In this document: in pieces, positions 52,660 through 62,296 of the stretch
Numbering within the stretch: position 1 is the stretch's first letter
Layout: every line of letters begins with the position of its first letter
NCBI RefSeq assembly: GCF_036898465.1
Contig: NZ_JARUMJ010000001.1
Coordinates: 4,588,001 to 4,652,000 of the forward strand
Source: Streptomyces sp. B21-105
Lineage (GTDB): Bacteria > Actinomycetota > Actinomycetes > Streptomycetales > Streptomycetaceae
DNA length: 64,000 nt
Reading direction: 5' to 3'
Notes under the pieces: model-generated
Seen by the model: the letters and a program-made list of their open reading frames with translations, nothing else
What the model was told of the DNA's origin: nothing
Database searches by the model: none
Program-made: the position numbers and the translations under genes

Positions 52660-55600
52660 ATGAAGGTCAAGCAGCAGGCCGACGGAAGCCTGTTGTTCAC
52701 CGACAGGAAGAACAAGAAGCGGTCCGTCATGCCCGCCCCGGTGATGTGGGACGCCACGGTCGACAAGGTCTCCGGCGAGCACACCAATCGGGCCAAGGTC
52801 GACATGAAGGTGGTCCAGCGCAAGGGCGCGGTCGACCTCGTCATCACGCCGGACGCGAAGTTCCTCGCCAACCCCGAGACGATCTTCCCGGTGACCGTGG
52901 ATCCGTCCACCTCGTCGCTGGGCAATGTTTTCGACACCTACGTACAGCAGGGTGAGACCGTCGACTGGTCCACCGACACCGAACTGGACCTCGGCAACCC
53001 CGGCACGACGAACAGCGACGGCACCCCGCGCACCGCCAGGTCGTTCATCACCTGGAACACCGCGCCGATCTCCGACGCGCTGGTCTCCAGCGCGAAGCTG
53101 AGCCTATTCAACTTCCACTCCGGCAACACGACCTGCGCCGCCCAGTCCTGGGAGGTATGGGCCGCCGGCAAGGCGTCCACCGCCTCGCGCTGGACCGCAC
53201 AGCCAGCCTGGACGGCGAAGAAGGCCACGTCCACCGAGACCAAGGGCAACCCGGCCTGCACCTCGGCCCCGGACGGCTGGATCAACGCCGACGTCAGCAC
53301 CCTGGTGCAGGAGTGGGCCTCGGCGAAGAACGCCACTTCCGGCATGGGCCTGCGCGCCACCAGCGAGACGGTGACCGCCCAGTGGAAGAGGGTCAACTCC
53401 GCCAACAACGCGGCCAACCCGCCCAAGCTGGTGGTCACTTACAACTACCGGCCGCGCACCGGCACCAAGCAGGAAGCTGGCCCGCCCTACTTCTCCTACG
53501 GCGGCGCCTACACCGTCAACACGGTGACGCCGACGCTGCGCGACACCTTCGTCGACCCCAACGGTGACAAGGTCAACGGCACCTTCCAGATCTTCGACAA
53601 CGCCACCAACACCCAGGTCGGCGACGTCATCGTCTCCCCGTTCGTGCCGTCCGGGCAGGCCGCCTCGGTGACGGTCCCCGCCGGGGTGCTGGCCAACGGC
53701 AAGACGTACAAGTTCCGCACGTCACCCTACGACGGAGTGCACTACAACACCGGCTGGTCGGCGTGGAAGACCTTCACCGTCGACACCACCGCTCCCCCCG
53801 CCCCGACGAAGATCGTCTCGGCGGACTACCCGAGCAGCGCGTGGGTCAAGGGCGCGGGCCAGGCCGGTACGTTCACGGTCACCCCGCCCGGCTCGGACCA
53901 CAACTGGCTCGAATGGTCCCTCGACGTCGTGACCTGGACCAAGACCGCCACCAGTGGTGCCACTGGGGACAAGCCGATCTCGATCGCACCCGCGCGTGAC
54001 GGCACCCACACCGTGCAGGTGCGCTCCGTCGACAAGGCGGACAACAAGTCGGAGGCGATCGAGTACACCTTCCACGCGGGCCCCGGCGGGTTCATCCAGC
54101 CGAGCGAGGGCGAGCGTACTGCCCGCCGTCTGCCGCTGGTCGCCGAGGCCGACGCGGCCAAGTACGACAGCGTCTCCTTCCCCTGGCGCCGCTCGGAAGC
54201 CGACCCGTGGGTGACGATCCCCGCCGGTGATGTCACCTCTGGCGGCACCGCGTTGACCGCTTGGCCGGTGGCTCTCAGCGGCGGCAAGAACGCCGCGCTC
54301 GTCTGGAATGCCACCAGCACGGTCGACCCCGACGGCACCGTACAGATCAAGGCCGACTTCACCGGCCCCAACAGCGCCACCGGCAGCACCCAGCCGCTGA
54401 CGATCGTCGTCGACCGCAACGCGGCCGGCGCGGCGTCCGACGAGATCGGCCCCGGCTCGCTGAACCTGCTCACCGGTGACTTCACCCTTTCCGAGAGCGA
54501 TGCCTCCTACCTCGGCCTGTCCGTGAACCGTACGGCGTCCTCCCGGACCCCGACGCCGGGGCGAAGCAGGAGGGACAGGTCTCCATCTTCGGCAAGGAGT
54601 GGACAACCGGCACGGCGGCGGAGCTGACCGACTCGGACTACAGCCACCTGCGCCAGACGTCCGCAACCGCCGTCGCTGTCATCACCGCCGATGACAGCGA
54701 ACTGCACTTCACTGCCAACGCTGCCAAGACCGGGTGGATCCCCGAGCCCGGCGCCGAAGACCTCACGCTCACGGGCAGTGTGAGCGGGAGTTTCACGCTC
54801 TCCGATACCGACGGGGCGGTCACCGCCTTCACCAAGCCCGACGCCGCCGCCACCACTTGGCAGGTCTCCTCTACGCTGCTGGACGGCTTGGCGAACTCCA
54901 CCACCGTCGTCTCAGAAACGGTGACCGTCGACGGCAAGAAGCTGGCCCGCCCCAAGCGGGTCATCGCGCCGAGTTCCGGCGCTACTGCCGCCGCCTGTAC
55001 CGCGGCTCCGGCGACCAAGGGCTGCCGGGCCCTGGAGTTCGTCTACGCCGCCTCCACCACCGCCACCAGCAGTGTCTTCGGTGACTTCACCGGGCAGGTG
55101 AAGGAGATCCGGCTGTGGTCCACCGCTCCCGGCGCGGCCACGGCGACCAGCAAGTCGGTCAGGACGTACCTCTACGACGAGTCGGGACGGCTCCGTCAGT
55201 CGTGGCATCCGCAGATCTCTCCCTCCCTCAAGACGGAATACGCCTACGACAGCGCGGGCCGCGTCACCCAGGTCACGGCTCCCGGCGAACTGCCGTGGAC
55301 CTTCGCCTACGGCAAGGCCGGATCCAGCAGTTCAGCCGGTGACGGCATGCTGCTCAAGGCATCCCGCCCCGGCCTGAAGCAGGGCACCGCCGACACCGTC
55401 GAGGGCGAGGCCGCCACCACCGTCGTCTACGACGTTCCACTCAGCGGGGCCAACGCCCCGTACCAGATGGCCGCCGCGAATGTCGCCGCCTGGGGGCAGA
55501 CGGACGTCCCCACCGACGCCACCGCGGTCTTCCCCGCCGACGCGACACCAGCCGGCAACTCCGGCGACAGCCTCGGCGCCGGCTCCTATACCCGGGCAGG

Positions 55601-58265
55601 CGTCACCTACCTGGGCATATCCGGCCGCGAGGTCAACAGTGTCACCCCCGGCGGACACGTCACCACCAGCGAATCCGACCGTCATGGCAACACTGTCCGT
55701 GAACTGTCGGCAGCCAACCGCTCCGTCGCACTGGGCACCACTCCCGCCGACAAGGTGACACAAGCCGAACTCGGCATCGGGCAGCTGACCTCGGCCGAAC
55801 GAGCCGAGCTGCTGTCCACCCGCTCGGTCTACAACGAGGACGGCACACGGGAACTGGAGGAGTTCGGCCCGTTGCGCCGGACCGACCTGACCTCGGATCT
55901 CAAGTCCGGTGCCACCACCTTGGTGGCGGCCGGAAGCCCTGTGACCGCTCGTAGTTGGACGGTCAACGAATACGATTCGGGACGCCCGACCGATGGCACT
56001 GCCACAGTCAAGGACCAGGTCACCAAGGTCACGACCGGGGCCCAGGTACGCGAGCACCCGGGCGTGCAAGGGGAGACCCGTGTAAACCAGACCGAATTCG
56101 ACTGGGCCAAGGGCGTGGCCACCAAGACGGTCCAGGACCCGGTAGGTCTGGCGATCACCACCTCGACCGAGTACGACGCCCAGAGCCGGGTCACCAAAGA
56201 AGTTCCGCCCGGCTCCACCGGTTCTGACGCCGCCGCTCGCGTGACCACCTACTGGTCCGCCACGGGTACCGGCGCCTGCGCCGGACGGCCCGAATGGGCC
56301 GACCTGGTCTGTTCCGTCGGCCCGGCCGGTGCGATCACCGGCGGGGGAACCAATCCCACCGAGCTGCCGACCACCGCCACGGAGTACGACTGGTGGGGCA
56401 ACGCGGTGAAGGTGACCGACGTCGCCAACGGCGTCACCCGCACCACCTCCACCAGCTACGACAGCGCCGGCCGGCCGACCACCGCACGCGTCACCGGAGG
56501 CGTGGGCCAGGCCGTACCCGACAGCACCACCGAGTACGACCCGGCGAGCGGCAAGACCATCAAGACCACCTCGCCGACCGGCGGGACGATCACAGAGGCG
56601 TTCGACAAGCTCGGCCGACAGATCTCCTACACCGACGCCGACGGCGGTGTGACCACCACCGAGTACGACCAGCTCGACCGGCCGGTCAAGAGCACCGACA
56701 ACGCGCCATCGACCGTCACCTTCACCTACGACCACGCCGCCGAACCACGTGGTCTGGCGACGAAGACCACCGACTCCATTGCCGGGGTATTCACCGCCGC
56801 CTACGACGCCGACGGATCCGTCACGTCCGAGAAGTTGCCCGGCGGCTACACCCTCACCCAGACCGAGGACACCACAGGGTCGGTGACCGACCGCGTCTAC
56901 ACCCGCGACAGCGACGGTGCCGTCCTGGTCACCGACACCGTGACCGAGTCCGTACACGGCCAGATCACCATCCACGCCGGCTGGTCCGACCAGAGCTACG
57001 GCTACGACGCGGTCGGTCGGCTCACTTCGGTACAGGACACCGCGGACACCGTCTGCACCCGCCGTACCTACGGCTTCGACCAGCGGACCAACCGCACCTC
57101 CCTCGGCACAGCCACCGCGGCGCCGGGGACCGACTGCCCCACCACCGCGGACACCACCAAGAACTCCACCTACGACAGCGCCAACCGCCTCACCGACACC
57201 GGCAACAGCTACGACGCGTTCGGACGCACCACTGCTCTGCCCACACAAGGGACTGTCGGCTACTTCGCCAACGACCTCGCATACCAGCAGACCGCGAACG
57301 GCAAGCGGCAGACCTGGCAGCTCGACGCCGCCCACCGCTTCCGATCTTGGAAGACCGAAACCAGCAGCGGCACCACCTGGACGCAGACCGGGTCCAAGCT
57401 CAACCACTACGACGGCGACGGCGACAACCCCCGCTGGATCGTCGAGGACACCGCCACCGGCACACTCACCCGCAACGTCGACTCCGCCGCCGGCGACCTC
57501 GCGGCGACCACCAGCAAAACCGGCGATGTCGTCCTGCAGCTCACCAACATCCACGGTGATGTCGCCCTCCAGCTACCGCTGGACACCTCCAAGGCGCCCA
57601 TCGCCCTGGACAGCGACGAGTACGGCAACCCGCGCAGCGGACAGGCTGCTGCCCGCTACAGCTGGCTCGGCGGCAAACAGCGATCCGCTGAAACCCTCAC
57701 AGGACTCACGCTGATGGGCGTACGCCTGTACAACCCGACTACCGGACGCTTCCTGTCCACCGACCCGGTCTACGGCGGAAATGCCAACGCCTACGATTAC
57801 GTGCACGCCGACCCGGTCAACCGCTTCGACCTCGACGGAAAGTGGAGCTGGCGCAAGGCTTGGAAGAGCACCAAGCGATTCGTCAAGAAGTACAAGTGGG
57901 ACATCGCGCTGACCGCGGCCAGCTTTGTCCCGGGACTGGGCGCGGCGGCTTGGGCCTATCGCGCCTACCGGGTGGTGCGGGTGGCACGCCTGGCCCACAA
58001 GCTCAACTACGCTCGCGGCAGCATCCGTGCCACGCGCGCCACCGCCTGGCTCGCGGGACGCATGTGGACCGGCCGTGGCGCCGTCCGAGGGGTGGCCAAC
58101 AACGGAGCCAGGATGTGGTCGCGGGGCAAGTACTCCTACCGGTCAGCTGCCCGGAAGGGTAAGTTCGGCCGGTCCTCGAACCTCACTTGGGGCGCGAAGA
58201 ACCACCACAACTACTTCAACTTCCACATCAACCACGTAAGGATCTCTCGGTGGGGTCGGTACTGA
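52660..58265 (+). pseudogene. RHS-repeat polymorphic toxin gene, 5'-interrupted and frameshifted
   Basis: Two frames belong to one gene. The first (52660-54550) encodes a DNRLRE-like domain and Ig/fibronectin-like beta domains. The second (about 54550-58265) encodes the RHS/YD repeats (many YDxxGR units such as YDSAGRVT, YDKLGRQ-like and YDAVGRLT) and the core-closing motif DPVNRFDLDG, followed by a variable toxin tip of about 150 residues with a hydrophobic stretch (IALTAASFVPGLGAAAWAY) and a basic, aromatic C terminus. A C-run at 54548-54551 has one C too few for the frame (ACCCCG where ACCCCCG would continue as T-P-D-A-G). An IS interrupts the 5' part. Confidence 0.88.
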
Positions 58266-58612
58266 TTGACCGCTCGTCTTGGCCGCAGGACGGAAGGATC
58301 GGTCGGATCACCGCGGGCGAGTACGCGGGGTCATACCTGCTCCTCGCCGCGGAGATCAATGACTCGTGGGCCTTCTACATCAGTGAAGACCCGCGAACCG
58401 GCAAAGTCGACGAGCTCGAAGCCGACGACTTCTGGGCCACGGAGGAGGACACACCTCTGCTCGTCGAGGAGATGGCGGTTGACTGGGCCGCCGACTCGGA
58501 AGACGAGGCGCTGGAAAAAGAGATCTTCGACATCCGCAGCGAATGGCACAAACGGCGCCGTAGAGGCTCCATGATCCGGTCACTGTTCCGACGTCCGGGA
58601 CAGCCCGACTGA
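58250..58612 (+). CDS. probable immunity protein for the RHS toxin
   Basis: 120 residues, very acidic (many Asp/Glu, for example the DELEADDFWATEEDTP stretch), GTG start overlapping the end of the toxin gene by 16 bases with AAGGA seven bases upstream. An acidic small protein directly behind and coupled to a toxin with a basic tip is the classical immunity arrangement. No immunity family recognised. A C-terminal RRRRGS segment is basic. Confidence 0.75.
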   Translation: MGSVLIDRSSWPQDGRIGRITAGEYAGSYLLLAAEINDSWAFYISEDPRTGKVDELEADDFWATEEDTPLLVEEMAVDWAADSEDEALEKEIFDIRSEWHKRRRRGSMIRSLFRRPGQPD

Positions 58613-58768
58613 TCTACCTGGGGGCCACCGGCCGGAGCGGACTTCCGGCCGGTGGCCCCACTCGCAGAAGCGGCCGCAGTCGCGGACAACCGCTGCGAGG
58701 GTCCACCGGCCTGCGGCTGTCTCCCGATCAGGCAGGTGCCCATGCCTACATCCCGTGAAGGAAGCAGG

Positions 58769-58864
58769 ATGTTTGCCGCGCACGACAGTTACCCACTCGT
58801 CCGGGCCGGGGCCCGGTTCGAGAACGGCCTGCTGGTCGAACGCACCGAAAGCCACGCGGCCTGA
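58769..58864 (+). CDS. 31-residue peptide
   Basis: ATG with GAAGGAAG upstream. The peptide MFAAHDSYPLVRAGARFENG and a short tail has no recognised domain. It ends 13 bases before the next gene and may be its leader peptide or a partner. An alternative in-frame ATG lies at 58742. Confidence 0.5.
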   Translation: MFAAHDSYPLVRAGARFENGLLVERTESHAA

Positions 58865-58877
58865 GGAGAATGCCCAC

Positions 58878-59204
58878 ATGACCGTCTCCGACACCTACGG
58901 CACGAACTCCTACACGGCCAAGGACTTGGCCGGCCTACTCGCCGACCGACTCGACGTGACCTTCACCGAACGCGAGAGCGACTACCTCGGCGTCTACTTC
59001 CTGGCCACCCTCGCCGACACGACCCGCCTCCAGATCCAGCCGAACGCCATTCCCGGAGACGACGGGGAAGACGATCTCTACGACGACGAGCACCCCGACG
59101 TGTCGGTACTCCTGCTCATCACCTCGCCAGCCGCCGCCGAGCCTCTCAACGACGAACTCTCGGCGATCGGAGGACTCACCAGGCTCCGATCAACTCGAAG
59201 CTGA
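58878..59204 (+). CDS. hypothetical acidic protein
   Basis: 108 residues with GAGGAG upstream. The first two thirds look like a small alpha/beta domain (LAGLLADRLDVTFTERESDYLGVYFLATLA), then an Asp-rich loop and a beta strand VSVLLLI. Proteins of this size and look occur near mobile-element cargo in Streptomyces; I know no function. It could be a second immunity-like protein. Confidence 0.6.
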   Translation: MTVSDTYGTNSYTAKDLAGLLADRLDVTFTERESDYLGVYFLATLADTTRLQIQPNAIPGDDGEDDLYDDEHPDVSVLLLITSPAAAEPLNDELSAIGGLTRLRSTRS

Positions 59205-59232
59205 GCAACTGCCGATCCACAAGTCTTGACTA

Positions 59233-59436
59233 TTGCTCGCGGCTGTTGCCGAGATGGCACTACACCAGCCCGGGCCAGTGGCCATCCCGACGTCCGACGT
59301 CGACGACATGGCGCGGCTGTGCGGTGACCATCCGGCTCATCGGCATCTGAGCGGGGAAGCGCCGTTGTCAGCAGTACGTGCGACCGCGGCCGCTGTCGCA
59401 GGTGTGTACGCAGCGGAACTGACGGATCGGGCGTGA
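59233..59436 (+). CDS. doubtful small ORF
   Basis: 67 codons from TTG, no clear ribosome site. The translation contains a reasonable helix ([19 protein letters not shown]) but no family is recognised. It may be the end of a decayed gene. Confidence 0.3.
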   Translation: MLAAVAEMALHQPGPVAIPTSDVDDMARLCGDHPAHRHLSGEAPLSAVRATAAAVAGVYAAELTDRA

Positions 59437-59596
59437 TGGGGAACCTTGATGTGAGGACCTGGCGGTGATCGCCCGTCGACGAGATGACGACCGCTGCGGG
59501 GCTGCGTGGTGCGCGGTTGAACGTCCCTGATGCAGAGCCGGCGGACGCAGGAGCCGCACAGGGTGACGGACGTCCAGAGCCCATCGAGTACCGCCG

Positions 59597-59602
59597 TAGG
59601 CT
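59597..59602 (+). promoter_or_regulatory. -10 box of the leaderless replacement gene
   Basis: TAGGCT followed by seven bases and ATG at 59610. The disrupted chromosomal gene has TAGGCT six bases before its own ATG (60905-60910, minus strand). The element copy thus carries its own promoter of the same type. Confidence 0.65.
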
Positions 59603-59609
59603 CTGAGGC

Positions 59610-60512
59610 ATGAGTCTGCGCCTGAGCACCGTGATCCTTCCGTACCGCCGCTGGAATGAAGGCGGCCGTGCGGCCTGGCAGCGCGCAGAGGAACTCGACT
59701 TCTACACCGCGTACACCTATGACCACCTGTCCTGGCGGAGCTTCCGTGACGGACCCTGGTTCGGCGCTGTCCCGACCCTGACCGCCGCCGCGACTGTCAC
59801 CCGGCGCATGCGCTTGGGGACCCTCGTCACATCGCCTAATTTCCGGCACCCAGTGCCGTACGCCAAGGAGCTGATCTCCCTTGACGACATCTCCGGCGGC
59901 CGGTTCACGCTGGGTGTCGGTGCAGGCGGCGCAGGATTCGACGCCATCGTGCTCGGGCAGGAGGCGTGGACGCCGCGCGAGCGTGGCGACCGGTTCGCCG
60001 AGTTCGTGCCGCTGCTCGACCGGCTGTTGACCGAGGGTTCGGTGTCGTACGAGGGCGCCTTCTACTCCGCGCATGAGGCGCGCAACATCCCGGGCTGTGT
60101 GCAGCGCCCGCGGCTGCCCTTCGCGGTGGCCGCGACCGGGCCGCGCGGGCTCCGCCTCGCCGCGCGGTACGGGCAGGCGTGGGTGACCACCGGGGACCCC
60201 AAACTGTTCGAGTCGGGCACCCCCGAGCAGTCGGTTCGGGCTATTCGCGGACAGCTCGAGAAACTGGCCGACGCGTGCGCTGAGCTCGGCCGCGATGAGG
60301 CCGAGCTCGGCAAGGTCCTGCTCACCGGTTTCACACCGGACCGTAGCCGTCCGCTGGAGTCCCTGGACGCGTTCGTGGACTTCGCGGGCCGACACCGGGA
60401 GCTGGGGTTCACCGAGATCGTGATGCACTGGCCGATCCCCGACTCGGACTTCGCCGCGGATGAGAAGGTCTTCGAGCAGATCGCCATGGAAGCGCTCGCC
60501 CAGCTGCGCTGA
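59610..60512 (+). CDS. LLM-class (luciferase-like) F420-type oxidoreductase, element-borne replacement of the target gene
   Basis: 300 residues, full length, uninterrupted. A TIM-barrel luciferase-like protein with the family motifs [11 protein letters not shown] near the N terminus, [11 protein letters not shown], and [22 protein letters not shown]. It would use F420H2 or FMN to reduce an unknown substrate in the cytoplasm. It is homologous along its whole length to the split chromosomal gene, with close protein identity. Across the attachment core (59814-59852) the peptide is kept but 10 of 14 codons differ, including rare ACA, AAT, CCT and CCA. It lies 160 bases inside the right end of the element. 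It should supply the function lost by insertion. Confidence 0.93.
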   Translation: MSLRLSTVILPYRRWNEGGRAAWQRAEELDFYTAYTYDHLSWRSFRDGPWFGAVPTLTAAATVTRRMRLGTLVTSPNFRHPVPYAKELISLDDISGGRFTLGVGAGGAGFDAIVLGQEAWTPRERGDRFAEFVPLLDRLLTEGSVSYEGAFYSAHEARNIPGCVQRPRLPFAVAATGPRGLRLAARYGQAWVTTGDPKLFESGTPEQSVRAIRGQLEKLADACAELGRDEAELGKVLLTGFTPDRSRPLESLDAFVDFAGRHRELGFTEIVMHWPIPDSDFAADEKVFEQIAMEALAQLR

Positions 60513-60663
60513 GTGGTCATTGGCCTTCTACAAGGGCCGAGGGGCTGGGGGCCGAGGTAGTCTGCCCATCTGCCCGTCACAGGGTTTGCCAGGCGGCCAG
60601 CCCTGCGAACATGTCCTCAACATCTTGGCCGCATTGTCGCAGGTCACGATGTGGTGGGCGAAA

Positions 60664-60690
60664 AAGGCTTGACTGACGTCACCAGGGTGC
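60664..60690. other. right attachment site (attR)
   Basis: Element sequence AAGGCTTGAC meets the core TGA (60674-60676) and then chromosomal CGTCACCAGG. With the left junction it gives the empty site GGTGACGTCACC. Upstream, 60513-60673 is a non-coding attP arm. Confidence 0.85.
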
Positions 60691-60898
60691 CCAGGCGCAG
60701 GCGGTCCGTGGCCGTGGCGGCGGCGGTGAGGGTGGGCAGGGCTCCGAACCAGGGGCCGTCCCGGAAGGACCGCCAGGACAGGTGGTCGTAGGTGTACGCG
60801 GCGTGGAAGCCGAGTTCCTCGGCGCGCCGCCACTTGGCCCGGCCTCCCTCGTGCCAGCGGTCGACGGGAAGGATCACGGTACTCAGCCGCAGGTTCAT
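60674..60898 (-). pseudogene. 5' part of the split LLM-class oxidoreductase gene
   Basis: 75 codons starting at ATG 60898 (leaderless TAGGCT upstream) and running in frame to VTS at the attachment core, after which the frame enters element DNA and ends. The remainder of the gene is at 38483-39162. This fragment alone would give a truncated, non-functional protein. Confidence 0.92.
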
Positions 60899-61245
60899 GC
60901 CCCGAGCCTACGTCGGGCCCGGAGGTGTCTCCCCGCACCCCCGGAGCGCCACGGCCCCACGCCCGGCAGGGCCACCGGTCCTCACGGCCGCCCACCCCGC
61001 CGGGGCCCCGAAGCGTCACGGCCGCACACCCGGCAGGGCGAGCGTCACGGCCTCTCGCCTGCTCAGGTCCACGAGCGTCACGGCCGACACGCTCGGTCGC
61101 GCCACCAGCACCTCACGGCGGCACGCCCGGTCGGGCACCGGAGCTACCGCGCCGGCCCTCGGCATCGGGCCGACTGCACCGCTTCGGCCCCGCAGGCGGG
61201 CGGCCCCTCGCACGATCGTGCGGCCATCTGCGGGAGAATGGCCCG
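60899..61245. other. intergenic region with GC-rich repeats
   Basis: No gene. CGTCACGGCC and related words recur several times (60985-61120), which produces many accidental open frames on both strands. The region holds the -10 of the split gene (60905-60910) and, near 61230, GGGAG before the HAD gene. Confidence 0.5.
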
Positions 61246-62115
61246 GTGACCTCAGCGACTCGACAGCCCGAGACCCCGGCCGCCGCCCTCCCGCCGCGGC
61301 TCATCGCCACCGATCTCGACGGCACACTGTTGCGGGACGACCAGTCCGTCTCCCCGCGCACGGTCGCCGCCCTCGCCGCCGCCGAGGAGGCGGGCATCGA
61401 GGTCTTCTTCGTCACCGGCCGCCCGGCCCGCTGGATGGACGTCGTCAGCGACCACGTGCACGGGCACGGACTGGCGATCTGCGGCAACGGCGCCGCCGTG
61501 GTCGACCTCCACGGCGGCCCCGGCGCCCACCGGTTCGTGAAGGTGCGCGAACTGGCACGGGAGAACGCGCTGGACGCAGTCCGGCTGCTGCGCGAGGCCG
61601 CGCCCGGGACCATGTACGCCGTCGAGCAGACGTACGGCTTCTACCAGGAGCCGGAGTACCCCAAGATGCACATGGAGATCCCCGACCACCTCGCTCCGGC
61701 CGAGCAGCTGCTCGCTCAGGACGCGCCCGGGGCCGGTGAGCCGGTGCTGAAGATCCTCGCGTTCCACCCCACGATCGACCCCGACGCCTTCCTCACCGTC
61801 GCCCGGCTGGCCATCGGCGACCGTGCCAACGTGACCCGCTCCAGCCCCAGCGCCCTGCTGGAGATCAGCGGCCCCGACGTCTCCAAGGCCAGCACGCTCG
61901 CCCTGTGCTGCGCGGAGCGCGGCATCTCCCACGAGGAGGTCGTCGCGTTCGGGGACATGCCGAACGACGTCGAGATGCTCACCTGGGCCGGGCGGTCGTA
62001 CGCGATGGGCAACGCCCACGCCGACGTACTCGCCGCGGCCTCGGGACACACCGTCGCCAACAACGAGGACGGGGTCGCCGTCGTCATCGAGCAGCTGCTC
62101 GCCGAGCGGGGCTAG
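61246..62115 (+). CDS. HAD-superfamily hydrolase, Cof-type
   Basis: 289 residues. Motif I DLDGTLL, motif II Thr in FVTGRP, motif III Lys in VSKASTLAL, and motif IV FGDMPNDVEM. It is a clear paralogue of the protein at 27175 with the same domain order. Small-molecule phosphatase; substrate unknown. The GTG at 61246 with GGGAG nine bases upstream fits; a longer frame from 60925 runs through repeat DNA and is rejected. Confidence 0.92.
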   Translation: MTSATRQPETPAAALPPRLIATDLDGTLLRDDQSVSPRTVAALAAAEEAGIEVFFVTGRPARWMDVVSDHVHGHGLAICGNGAAVVDLHGGPGAHRFVKVRELARENALDAVRLLREAAPGTMYAVEQTYGFYQEPEYPKMHMEIPDHLAPAEQLLAQDAPGAGEPVLKILAFHPTIDPDAFLTVARLAIGDRANVTRSSPSALLEISGPDVSKASTLALCCAERGISHEEVVAFGDMPNDVEMLTWAGRSYAMGNAHADVLAAASGHTVANNEDGVAVVIEQLLAERG

Positions 62116-62296
62116 AACCGGGTCAGGACGGGTCGGCCGCTCTCGGACGCGGCTCCCCTCCCAGACAGCCTCCTGCGTCGCCGACGGCCGTGCCGATCGC
62201 CGTGCGGCACGCCCGTGCCTACAGCGGCGGCGAACCCCACGGACCGTGCGGCCACGGACCTTCCAGCCACCAACCCTCCGGTCACGGGCCCTCCGG

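Larger units (their letters stand above)
39160..60676 (+). mobile_element. integrative mobilisable element with serine integrase and replacement copy of its target gene
   Basis: The ends are fixed by the split target gene: reading the chromosomal gene on the minus strand, codons up to ...VTS are at the right end and codons from SPN... at the left end. The two junctions share only TGA on the plus strand (39160-39162 and 60674-60676), as expected for a serine integrase with a tiny core. Contents in order: integrase, structured leaders, small ORF, DnaB-like helicase, DUF2637 protein, MobC, relaxase (frameshifted), a cargo island, an RHS toxin with immunity, small genes and an intact homologue of the target gene. 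No FtsK/TraB transfer protein and no obvious excisionase were found. Confidence 0.92.

Noticed and set aside
59814..59852. The recoded stretch as mere divergence of a distant homologue
   Set aside because: Conserved stretches elsewhere in the two genes differ at far fewer synonymous sites by eye; but only a full calculation can settle this, so it is kept as a finding with that caveat.
39160..60676. Prophage
   Set aside because: No capsid, tail, portal or lysis genes; MobC, relaxase, DUF2637 and helicase fit a conjugative or mobilisable element.
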